A DNA stretch of 64,000 nt from Spirosoma oryzae (GTDB lineage: Bacteria; Bacteroidota; Bacteroidia; Cytophagales; Spirosomataceae), in NCBI RefSeq assembly GCF_003002825.1, contig NZ_PVTE01000006.1, forward strand, positions 268,010 to 332,009. The letters run 5' to 3'. Of this stretch, positions 16,754 to 23,970 are shown piece after piece. The position numbers and the translations under genes are program-made. Below the pieces are notes generated by a model, which did not search any database, had not been told where the DNA came from, and saw only the letters and a list, made by a program, of their open reading frames with translations. Within the stretch, counting starts at the first letter, position 1. Every line of letters starts with the position of its first letter.

Positions 16754-16779
16754 TGTCCGATAGCGGACGATGCGTGTCC
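16754..16779. promoter_or_regulatory. Palindromic operator array, GGACA/TGTCC type (site 3)
   Basis: The core TGTCCGATAGCGGACG (16754-16769) overlaps GGACGATGCGTGTCC (16765-16779), centre offset 10.5 bp, as at site 1. It lies between the stop of the PMT gene and the adaptor promoter. Confidence 0.65.
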
Positions 16780-16790
16780 GGTCGGTGAAC

Positions 16791-18473
16791 CTATCGCTGC
16801 ACCTCCAGCAGTACATACGGTTTCGTTGTTGCTGCACGGGTTTGGTAGTTCATAAATGCCGGTTCGGGCTGCGTGATGTGGTAATAAGGAAAAGTCGCGA
16901 CGTGCTGTACCCGAAAGCCGTGGTTGGTTAGCGTGTCGGCATACGGTGCCGAGGTGAATACCAGCATCGGGCGATTCGTTACCTGCCGGCGCAGGGTCGA
17001 ATCGGTATGGACGTACTGCGTCGGCCCCCGAAAGTCAAACTCATACGTCCAGGAGCTTTCGCCGAAGGTGTCGGAGCCGTACAGAAACGTTTTCCGGCCA
17101 GCCAGGGTCGGCGACTGATTGGCAAAAGCAGCAGCGGCCATGCCAGCCTGATACTGTACGAACGTGCCGAACAGAAAGACGTTGACAACTACGGCCACTA
17201 CCAGCATGACGAGCGTCATGCGCCCCACCAGCGAGGGTAAATCGCTTTGCCGAAACAGCAGCAACATAACGATGGTCACCACCGCCATCCCGATCAGCCC
17301 CATTGTCAGTCGGTTGGGATGAACAAACAGCATCAGCGGCACTAGGAGGCCAATCAAGGCCAGCCCAATCACGAGCTGACCAATCGACCAGCGACGCAGG
17401 TTGGTGGCGCTGAGCTTGACCAGAAACTGCGCGGTCAGTACGGCGTAGAAGGGAAATAGGATGTTGAGGTAGTGCGGGAGCTGAAACCGCGACAGCGAGA
17501 ACACGATAAACATCAGCAGCCCCGTCCCCAGCGAGACGTATTCCGGTAGTGGGTGCTGCCGTTTGACCAGCCGCCCAATTGCCTGTCCGACGCTCACGTA
17601 CAAGGGCAACGACCAGGGCAGAAATGCCCAGAGCAGCGTGTGGAGAAAGAAAAACTTGTCGCCGTCGCCCTTGATCGGACCGGTGTTGAAGAACCGACCA
17701 AACTGACTGTCCCAGAAGAAAAACCGAATACCCGATACGTTGGTCCGCCCGAACACGACCGTTTCCGGGTGCTGATCGAATTGCACGTACAGGCAATACA
17801 ACTCGGGCAGTGCGAAGAGCATCGACAGGATAGCTGCTACGTACCAGCGTGGCTTGAGCAACTCGCGCCAGTTCCCCGTCAACAACCAGTCGACAACCAG
17901 GCCCGATCCGATCGTCAGCACGACGAATGGCCCTTTGGTCATCATGGCGCAGCCCGTCAGTAGGGCACCGGCCCACAGGTGCCAGCCGGGGCCATTGCGG
18001 TAGAGCCGGTAGAAGTGATAGACCGCCCCGATGATAAGACCCGTCAAATACGGTTCGGCCCGTACGTCGTTGTTCGACAGAATAATGTGAAAGGTCGTTA
18101 GTAAAACCAGCGTCGCGACCTGTGCGACCAGTTTTGAATAGGCCAGCCGGGCAAACAGGTAGGTGTAGTATACCCCGCCGAAGAAAAACAGCAGCGCGGG
18201 CAACTTATAGGCAAATGAACTGACACCGAACAGACTATAGCTGATGGCCGTCATCCAGAACTGAAAGTGTGGCTTGTCGAGCCAGTCGCGGCCAAACACG
18301 TAGAGCCGAACCCAGTCGCCCGTTTCCACCATCGTTTTGGGCAGCGTAGCATATAGCGCGTCGTCGGGTTCGATAATCGGCACCAGCAAACCGGTTGCAT
18401 TCAAAAGCAGGCCAATGGCGACGAGCGCGTAGAAAAGTCGGTTGTCGAGCGGAGCGGGAGCGGCTGTAGTCAT
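16791..18473 (-). CDS. ArnT/PMT-family (GT-C) glycosyltransferase
   Basis: 560-residue polytopic membrane protein with about 11-12 helices. The N-terminal helix is followed by IIEPDDALYATLPKTMVETG, the acidic first-loop motif of ArnT/PMT-type GT-C transferases that use polyprenyl-phosphate sugars. A conserved loop, GRDWLDKPHFQFWMTAISY, also fits ArnT relatives. The C-terminal part is soluble and periplasmic. The start at 18473 (MTTAAPAPLDNRLFY) is preferred over the upstream ATG at 18599, which would overlap the regulator promoter. The acceptor (lipid A, glycan or protein) cannot be told. It diverges from the sigma-54 regulator gene. Confidence 0.85.
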   Translation of the reverse strand: MTTAAPAPLDNRLFYALVAIGLLLNATGLLVPIIEPDDALYATLPKTMVETGDWVRLYVFGRDWLDKPHFQFWMTAISYSLFGVSSFAYKLPALLFFFGGVYYTYLFARLAYSKLVAQVATLVLLTTFHIILSNNDVRAEPYLTGLIIGAVYHFYRLYRNGPGWHLWAGALLTGCAMMTKGPFVVLTIGSGLVVDWLLTGNWRELLKPRWYVAAILSMLFALPELYCLYVQFDQHPETVVFGRTNVSGIRFFFWDSQFGRFFNTGPIKGDGDKFFFLHTLLWAFLPWSLPLYVSVGQAIGRLVKRQHPLPEYVSLGTGLLMFIVFSLSRFQLPHYLNILFPFYAVLTAQFLVKLSATNLRRWSIGQLVIGLALIGLLVPLMLFVHPNRLTMGLIGMAVVTIVMLLLFRQSDLPSLVGRMTLVMLVVAVVVNVFLFGTFVQYQAGMAAAAFANQSPTLAGRKTFLYGSDTFGESSWTYEFDFRGPTQYVHTDSTLRRQVTNRPMLVFTSAPYADTLTNHGFRVQHVATFPYYHITQPEPAFMNYQTRAATTKPYVLLEVQR

Positions 18474-18581
18474 TCGTAGAAACCGATGGCGGATACCACC
18501 CCGGTCAGGCGGCAAAGTTGGCAAGAAATGGGCAATCATTCGTTTATTCCCGAACGGGAAGCAACATTTGCCCGGCTCTTC

Positions 18582-18589
18582 TATCTTTG
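18582..18589 (+). promoter_or_regulatory. Bacteroidetes-type -7 box for the sigma-54 regulator gene
   Basis: TATCTTTG fits TAnnTTTG and ends 4 bp before the ATG at 18594. Transcription would begin at or just around the start codon, which suggests a leaderless mRNA. Confidence 0.45.
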
Positions 18590-18593
18590 GCCT

Positions 18594-19997
18594 ATGCAAG
18601 AATCACGAGTACTGCTGGTCGACGACGACCCCGATGTATTGCTGGCGGCCCGCCTGTTGTTGAAACGTCATTTCGGCTCGATCGATATCGAAAAAAATCC
18701 CGAAAAACTGCCGTTCCTGCTTAACAACAGTCACTATGACGCCATTGTACTCGACATGAATTTTCAGCGCGACGTCAGCAGTGGTCGCGAAGGATTTGCC
18801 TGGCTGGACCGTATTCTGGACATCGACCCCCAGGCGCGGGTAGTGCTGTTCACCGCTTACGGCGACGTGGAGATGGCCGTGCGGGCGATGAAAGCGGGTG
18901 CGGTCGACTTCGTGCTGAAACCCTGGCAGAACGATAAATTCGTTGAAACGATCCGGGGCGCGATTGCCCGGGGTGAATCCGCTCGCCGGACTGGTGGCGA
19001 TGAGCGGAAGAACGACAACGCAGCGTCGGCCGGTAAGAACGATAGCAGCCGGAAGCCGGCGAAAAGTACGGCGGGGCCATCACTCACGCAGTCGCTCGTC
19101 GGTCCCTCGCTACGCCCGTTGCTCGATACCATCAGCCGAGTTGCGCCGACTGACGCCAACATGCTGATTCTGGGTGAGAACGGGACTGGGAAGGACATGA
19201 TCGCCCGCGCCATCCACGCGCAGTCGAACCGACGCGACAAACCGTTTGTCAGTGTCGACGTGGGTGCGCTGACCGAAAGCCTGTTCGAGAGCGAACTGTT
19301 CGGTCATGTCAAAGGAGCCTTTACCGATGCCCGTGAAGACCGGCTCGGCCGGTTTGAGGAGGCCAACGGCGGAACGCTTTTCCTGGATGAGATCGGTAAC
19401 CTGACGCTGGCGCAACAGGCCCGGCTGCTGACCGTATTACAGCAGCGACAGGTGACGCGCGTCGGCAGTAACAAAGCCCGTCCCGTCGACATTCGCCTGA
19501 TCTGCGCGACCAATGTCGACCTGAACGAGCGCGTGGCCGACCGGAGTTTCCGGCAGGATTTGCTGTACCGGATCAACACCATCGAACTGGTGCTGCCACC
19601 GTTGCGACAGCGCCCCGAAGACCTGCGCTTGCTGGCTGAACATTTCATCGATCGCTACGCCCGGCAGTACAATCGGCCCGTAACCGGACTAAGCGCGGCT
19701 CTGCTGACCGAGATGAAAAGTTACGACTGGCCGGGTAATGTGCGGGAGCTACAGCACAGCATCGAACGGGCAGTCATTCTGGCACCGGGTACCATACTCG
19801 AACCCGCTGACATGGCCTTCCGCAAGAGTACAGCGGCTTCGTCGCCGGTTATGCAGACCATGCAACTCGACGATATGGAACGGCAACTGATTCAGCGCGC
19901 CATGCAGAAGCATCAGGGAAATATCACCGACGTCGCCCGTGAACTGGGTCTGTCGCGGCAGGCGCTCTATCGGCGGCTTGAGAAGTTCGGCATGTAA
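18594..19997 (+). CDS. NtrC-type sigma-54-dependent response regulator
   Basis: 467 residues from MQESRVLLVDDDPDV. The receiver domain (1-120) has acidic residues D10-D12, phospho-acceptor D54 in IVLDMNF and K109 in VLKPW. After a linker of about 50 residues rich in Ser, Lys and Ala, the AAA+ domain has Walker A GENGTGKD, the sigma-54 contact loop reading GAFTDA in place of GAFTGA, Walker B GGTLFLDEIGNL and the arginine-finger region. The C-terminal Fis-type HTH is NITDVARELGLSRQALYRRL. It should activate sigma-54 promoters on phosphorylation. It is the only such activator in the window and lies next to three candidate targets. An ATG at 18486 was rejected since the receiver begins at 18594. 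Confidence 0.95.
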   Translation: MQESRVLLVDDDPDVLLAARLLLKRHFGSIDIEKNPEKLPFLLNNSHYDAIVLDMNFQRDVSSGREGFAWLDRILDIDPQARVVLFTAYGDVEMAVRAMKAGAVDFVLKPWQNDKFVETIRGAIARGESARRTGGDERKNDNAASAGKNDSSRKPAKSTAGPSLTQSLVGPSLRPLLDTISRVAPTDANMLILGENGTGKDMIARAIHAQSNRRDKPFVSVDVGALTESLFESELFGHVKGAFTDAREDRLGRFEEANGGTLFLDEIGNLTLAQQARLLTVLQQRQVTRVGSNKARPVDIRLICATNVDLNERVADRSFRQDLLYRINTIELVLPPLRQRPEDLRLLAEHFIDRYARQYNRPVTGLSAALLTEMKSYDWPGNVRELQHSIERAVILAPGTILEPADMAFRKSTAASSPVMQTMQLDDMERQLIQRAMQKHQGNITDVARELGLSRQALYRRLEKFGM

Positions 19998-20026
19998 GTG
20001 GCTCACAGAAAGACCCATTTTTTGTT

Positions 20027-20101
20027 ATCCCGACGTCAGGAGGGATCTTCGGAGTAGAATAAAAGTCTCCTTTCACCGAAGATCCCTCCTGACGTCGGGA
20101 T
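20027..20101. repeat. Hairpin repeat, family B
   Basis: 26-bp perfect inverted arms at 20027-20052 and 20076-20101 (ATCCCGACGTCAGGAGGGAT... and complement), 23-nt loop. It lies 30 bp past the stop of the regulator gene and may end its transcript. It looks like a dispersed intergenic repeat and not a simple terminator, since no U-run follows. Confidence 0.75.
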
Positions 20102-20174
20102 GACAGAGAAAATTCCTGGTTGTCTGCCTGGCGTGATGAATAGAAGTTAATGTATGTGTTGTAGCCTGTTGTCG

Positions 20175-20717
20175 ATGAAACGAGTCGCTATTTTCGGGAG
20201 TCCGGGTTCGGGGAAATCAACGCTGGCCCGGCACCTGGCTGACCGGACAGGGATACCCGTTTTTCATCTCGACAAATATTTCTTCAGTCCGGGCTGGGTG
20301 ATTCAGGCAGACGAGGTGTTTACGGCGGCTATTGCGGGTATCGTCGTGAATGAACAGTGGATAACGGACGGCAATTACACCCGCGAATCGGCCGTTGCCG
20401 GGCGCATCGATCGGGCGGATACGCTCATCCTGCTGGAACGGCCGCGCCTTGTCTGCCTGTGGCGGGTCGTTCGCCGAATCCTGAAAAACTACGGCCGGGT
20501 TCGCGCCGATCAGGCGGCCGGATGCCCGGAACGGCTGGACTGGGATTTTCTGCGGTTCGTGTGGAATTACCCCGCCAAAACAAAGCAGATCCGGCAAATC
20601 CTCCGCGAGCAACCCGCCGATAAAACCGTGCTGATTCTACGGACTAACGATGACGTCGAGCGCTTCCTGGATCGCTCGGTTCCGGTGTGTGAACGGGCTT
20701 GTTCGGCTAGGCGTTGA
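20175..20717 (+). CDS. P-loop NTPase, adenylate-kinase-like (topology-modulation/FlaR type)
   Basis: 180 residues from MKRVAIFGSPGSGKSTLARHLADRTG; the Walker A motif GSPGSGKST covers about 7-15. The following PVFHLDKYFFSPGWV and the segment DGNYTRESAVAGRIDRADT match small kinase-like proteins annotated as DNA topology modulation or FlaR-type adenylate kinases. WRVVRRILKNYGRVRADQAAGCPERLDWDF resembles the lid region. The substrate is unproven. The 3' end overlaps the convergent acyltransferase gene by 11 bp. Confidence 0.8.
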   Translation: MKRVAIFGSPGSGKSTLARHLADRTGIPVFHLDKYFFSPGWVIQADEVFTAAIAGIVVNEQWITDGNYTRESAVAGRIDRADTLILLERPRLVCLWRVVRRILKNYGRVRADQAAGCPERLDWDFLRFVWNYPAKTKQIRQILREQPADKTVLILRTNDDVERFLDRSVPVCERACSARR

Positions 20718-21462
20718 CCATCGCCAGCGGATGCGCAAGTTCAGCCGTGATAGCCGCTTCGGCCTGACGGACCACCTCGTCGGCAGATTGACCGGCGGGG
20801 TCGATGGGCGGTAGTGTTACCCAGGATAGCCGCGAAAATGACGTCAATGGAAACAGTCCTTTCGGCGTAAACGCACCCGAACCGCGAATGGCAATGGGGA
20901 CAACAAGAGCTTTGGGTGCCCGCTTGAGTAATACGCTCACGCCACCCGTCGCAAACGGGCGCATCTGTCCCGATGCCGACCGTGTTCCCTCTGGAAAAAT
21001 CACCGCCGACAGGTTCTGTTCCTGAATCAGTTTACCCAGCCGCGAAATCTCCATGATGGCCTGTTTGGAGTCTTTTCGGTCGATCAGGGCGGCCCCGCTT
21101 TTGCGCAGGTTATACGACACCGCCGGCGTACCGTGCGCCAGTTCAATTTTCGACACGAAGGTGGGCGTGTGGGCGCGCAGGAACCAGATGATCGGCGGAA
21201 TATCGAACATGCTCTGGTGATTGGCAACGAAAATGATGGGCCTGTCAGTGGGAAGCGGTGTTGTCTGCCGGAAGCGAACCGTCGTGCCGGTAAGCAGCCA
21301 GCCAAAGGTCATGCTGGCGTTCATGTAATCGACGACTTTCTTGTGGGCGGGGCGGCCAAAGACGTTGAATGCAAACGCCTGTAACACATGGAAAACCAGC
21401 AACACCAGACCGAAATAAAGGACGTAAACGACACTCAGTACGTAGTCGAGCAATTTTTTCAT
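20707..21462 (-). CDS. 1-acyl-sn-glycerol-3-phosphate acyltransferase (PlsC family)
   Basis: 251 residues. An N-terminal membrane helix (about 5-30) is followed by the acyltransferase domain with the HX4D motif NHQSMFD (H82, D87) and FPEGTRS (E157-R160). It transfers an acyl chain to lysophosphatidate at the inner membrane in phospholipid synthesis. The start at MKKLLDYVLSVVYV (21462) puts the first helix at the N-terminus. A -7 box lies about 35 bp upstream. The acyl-ACP desaturase gene starts on the other strand 158 bp away, so lipid genes flank one intergenic region. Confidence 0.92.
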   Translation of the reverse strand: MKKLLDYVLSVVYVLYFGLVLLVFHVLQAFAFNVFGRPAHKKVVDYMNASMTFGWLLTGTTVRFRQTTPLPTDRPIIFVANHQSMFDIPPIIWFLRAHTPTFVSKIELAHGTPAVSYNLRKSGAALIDRKDSKQAIMEISRLGKLIQEQNLSAVIFPEGTRSASGQMRPFATGGVSVLLKRAPKALVVPIAIRGSGAFTPKGLFPLTSFSRLSWVTLPPIDPAGQSADEVVRQAEAAITAELAHPLAMVNA

Positions 21463-21496
21463 ACAGCCACGGACAGGCAAATGGGTATTTTTCAGC

Positions 21497-21504
21497 CAAA
21501 AATA
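21497..21504 (-). promoter_or_regulatory. Bacteroidetes-type -7 box for the PlsC-like gene
   Basis: The minus strand reads TATTTTTG, fitting TAnnTTTG, 34 bp before the ATG at 21462. Confidence 0.4.
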
Positions 21505-21619
21505 ACCGATGCCGGTATAGGTTCGTTATTTAAGTGCCGATGCGTACAAATAACCCACCGGAATAGCCGTAACTTGCTTACCATTTTCAGTTTTCAGAAC
21601 GCTTTTACGCAACTCATAT

Positions 21620-22597
21620 ATGGCTTTATCTGGCTCACGGCTGGACGTCATGCGGCACGTCGGCGAAAATCTTGACACCCTGCTCGGCGATTACCTCAAA
21701 CCCATTGAAACCAACTGGCAACCGTCTGACTTCCTGCCCGACAGTCGGCAGGAGGACTTCCCGGAGCAGGTCCGGCTGTTTCGCGAAAGCGCCCGCGAAC
21801 TGTCGTACGACTACATGGCCGTGCTCGTTGGCGATACGATTACCGAAGAAGCACTGCCCACGTATGAGTCGTGGCTGATGGATATGGAAGGCGTCAATCA
21901 GGCGGAACCCACCGGCTGGACCTCGTGGATTCGCGGCTGGACGGCCGAGGAAAACCGGCATGGCGACCTGCTCAACAAATTTCTGTACCTGTCGGGTCGC
22001 GTGAACATGCGGGCAATGGAGGTATCGACGCAGTACCTGATCGCCGACGGCTTCGACATCGGTACCGGTACCGACCCCTACAAAAACTTCGTGTACACCT
22101 CGTTTCAGGAGCTGGCAACGAACGTGTCGCACCGCCGGACGGCTACGCTGGCCAAACAGGCGGGTTGTCCGCAACTGTCGAAAATCTGTGGTGTCATCGC
22201 GTCCGACGAAATGCGCCACGCCAAGGCCTACAAGGCATTCGTAAGCAAAATTTTCGAAGTCGATCCGTCGGAGATGATGCTGGCGTTCGAGGAGATGATG
22301 CGCAAAAAGATCGTTATGCCCGCTCACTTCCTGCGCGAAACAGGGGTGAAACTGAGTCAGACGTTCAGCCACTTTTCCGACGCGGCTCAGCGCATTGGCG
22401 TGTACACGACTAACGACTACATCGACATCATTGACGCGCTGTTGATCGACTGGCATATCGACGCGGTTACTGATCTGAACGATGCCGGACAGCGGGCTCG
22501 CGACTACCTGATGGCATTGCCTGCGCGGCTACGTCGGGTCGCTGATCGCACCAAAATTCCGACGCTTGAATATCCGTTCAGCTGGATTGCTGCGTAA
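21620..22597 (+). CDS. Acyl-ACP desaturase (soluble, diiron)
   Basis: 325 residues of the ferritin-like acyl-ACP desaturase family (fatty acid desaturase type 2). The two iron-binding motifs are present: EENRHG (E110-E111, H114) and DEMRH (E197, H200), with a further Glu in QELATNVSH. It introduces a double bond into ACP-bound fatty acids using O2 and ferredoxin, and so sets membrane fluidity. A second in-frame ATG at 21650 (MRHVGENLDT) is also possible. The histidine kinase gene begins 6 bp after the stop, so the two are very likely co-transcribed, an unusual pairing. Confidence 0.93.
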   Translation: MALSGSRLDVMRHVGENLDTLLGDYLKPIETNWQPSDFLPDSRQEDFPEQVRLFRESARELSYDYMAVLVGDTITEEALPTYESWLMDMEGVNQAEPTGWTSWIRGWTAEENRHGDLLNKFLYLSGRVNMRAMEVSTQYLIADGFDIGTGTDPYKNFVYTSFQELATNVSHRRTATLAKQAGCPQLSKICGVIASDEMRHAKAYKAFVSKIFEVDPSEMMLAFEEMMRKKIVMPAHFLRETGVKLSQTFSHFSDAAQRIGVYTTNDYIDIIDALLIDWHIDAVTDLNDAGQRARDYLMALPARLRRVADRTKIPTLEYPFSWIAA

Positions 22598-22603
22598 GCC
22601 GTC

Positions 22604-23959
22604 ATGGATCGGTTTGCGTTTGGCATCGGCTGGCGATTAACGGCCATTCTGCTCCTGATGGGGGGCGGAGTGGCCGTTTACGCATGGGCGCACACCTGGC
22701 CGGTACTCGTACCGATCGGGGCTGCGTGGCTGGTACTGGTGGTTAACTTGTACCAGTTTGTGATTGGGGTAAACCGGAAGCTGATTCGTTTTCTGGAATC
22801 GGTACAGTACGCTGATTTTGCCGTTTCCTTTCGCACCGACAATCAGTTGGGACCGACGTTTCAGGACCTGAACCGGCAGTTCAACGCCGTGCTCGATGCC
22901 TTCCGGCAGGCGCGTGCTGAGAAAGAAACCAGCCTGCATTACGTCAATACTATCGTGCAGCACGTCAGTGTCGGGCTGCTCACATTCGATACAAACGGTC
23001 AGGTCGAACTGGTCAATCAGACGGCGCTGCGACTGCTGAACAGCTACCGGCTCCGCAATCTTTCTGAACTGGAAACAACCCATCCCGAGCTGGCAACGCA
23101 GCTACAGGCCATTTCCGGCGCGAAAGGGCCGATTGTATACCGAACGCCGGCCGATGACGAACTGTCGATTCGGGGCACGGCGGTGCAACTGCGGGGCCGT
23201 TACATTACCATCGTCTCCATTCAGAACATCCGGTCGGAGTTGCAGCAGCGCGAACTCGATGCCTGGCAGAACCTGACGAAGGTACTGCGGCACGAAATCA
23301 TGAATTCCATAACGCCGATTGTATCGCTGGTGGGTACCATGCGCGACATCGTCGAGACAGATCTGGCACCGGTGGCTGAGTCCGGTGGCGGGCCGGTCAT
23401 GGTCGACGTGTCGGATTCGATTGCCGATCTGCGCGACGCACTGGCAACCATCGAGCAGCGGGGAACGGGTATCATGCAGTTTGTTGATGCCTACCGTCAT
23501 TTTACAACCATCCCGCAGCCTGTGCTGGCGTCGGTTGCCGTCGGTGCCTTACTGGACCGGGTAATCAGACTGGCCCTGGCGGCTTATCCGCATTGTCCCA
23601 TCGAGCGCGGTGACGTAGCCGCCAGTCTGACGCTTCGCGCCGATGCCGCCCAGATCGAAATGGTGCTGCTGAATCTGCTGAAGAATGCCGCCGAGAGTAT
23701 GGAGCGCAGCGCAGCGCCCCAGATTCAGGTCCGTGTGGAGCAAAGTGGCGGGCAGATACGTATTCATGTTGCCGATAACGGACCGGGCATCGAACCCGAA
23801 GCGCTAGAGCAGATATTTATCCCGTTCTACACAACCCGGAAAACCGGTTCCGGTATTGGATTAAGCCTGTCGCGGCAAATCATGCAGCGGCACGGAGGCC
23901 AGTTGCTGGTCGAATCGCAGCCGGGGCAGGGAAGCACGTTCACCATGATCTTTGGCTAG
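22604..23959 (+). CDS. NtrY-like membrane histidine kinase
   Basis: 451 residues. Two closely spaced helices (about 8-28 and 33-55) leave almost no periplasmic loop, so it senses membrane or cytoplasmic signals. A PAS-like domain covers about 110-205. The H-box RHEIMNSITPIV contains phospho-acceptor H230. The ATPase domain has NLLKNAAES (N-box), DNGPGIEPEALEQIFIPF (G1) and TGSGIGLSLSRQIM (G2). The H-box and short membrane part are like those of NtrY-type kinases that pair with NtrC-type regulators, so the regulator at 18594-19997 is a plausible partner. It sits 6 bp after the desaturase. Confidence 0.9.
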   Translation: MDRFAFGIGWRLTAILLLMGGGVAVYAWAHTWPVLVPIGAAWLVLVVNLYQFVIGVNRKLIRFLESVQYADFAVSFRTDNQLGPTFQDLNRQFNAVLDAFRQARAEKETSLHYVNTIVQHVSVGLLTFDTNGQVELVNQTALRLLNSYRLRNLSELETTHPELATQLQAISGAKGPIVYRTPADDELSIRGTAVQLRGRYITIVSIQNIRSELQQRELDAWQNLTKVLRHEIMNSITPIVSLVGTMRDIVETDLAPVAESGGGPVMVDVSDSIADLRDALATIEQRGTGIMQFVDAYRHFTTIPQPVLASVAVGALLDRVIRLALAAYPHCPIERGDVAASLTLRADAAQIEMVLLNLLKNAAESMERSAAPQIQVRVEQSGGQIRIHVADNGPGIEPEALEQIFIPFYTTRKTGSGIGLSLSRQIMQRHGGQLLVESQPGQGSTFTMIFG

Positions 23960-23970
23960 TCGGATCAGGA

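Noticed and set aside
17041..17976. Minus-strand 311-codon frame within the PMT gene
   Set aside because: It is a second frame of the same strand inside a gene with clear GT-C features; its Arg/Ala-rich sequence is typical of a high-GC shadow frame.
18519..18534. TGGCAAG-N4-GGGCA before the regulator gene, considered as a sigma-54 promoter
   Set aside because: The -12 half is poor and no operator palindrome lies 63 bp upstream; the TATCTTTG box nearer the start is a better promoter candidate.
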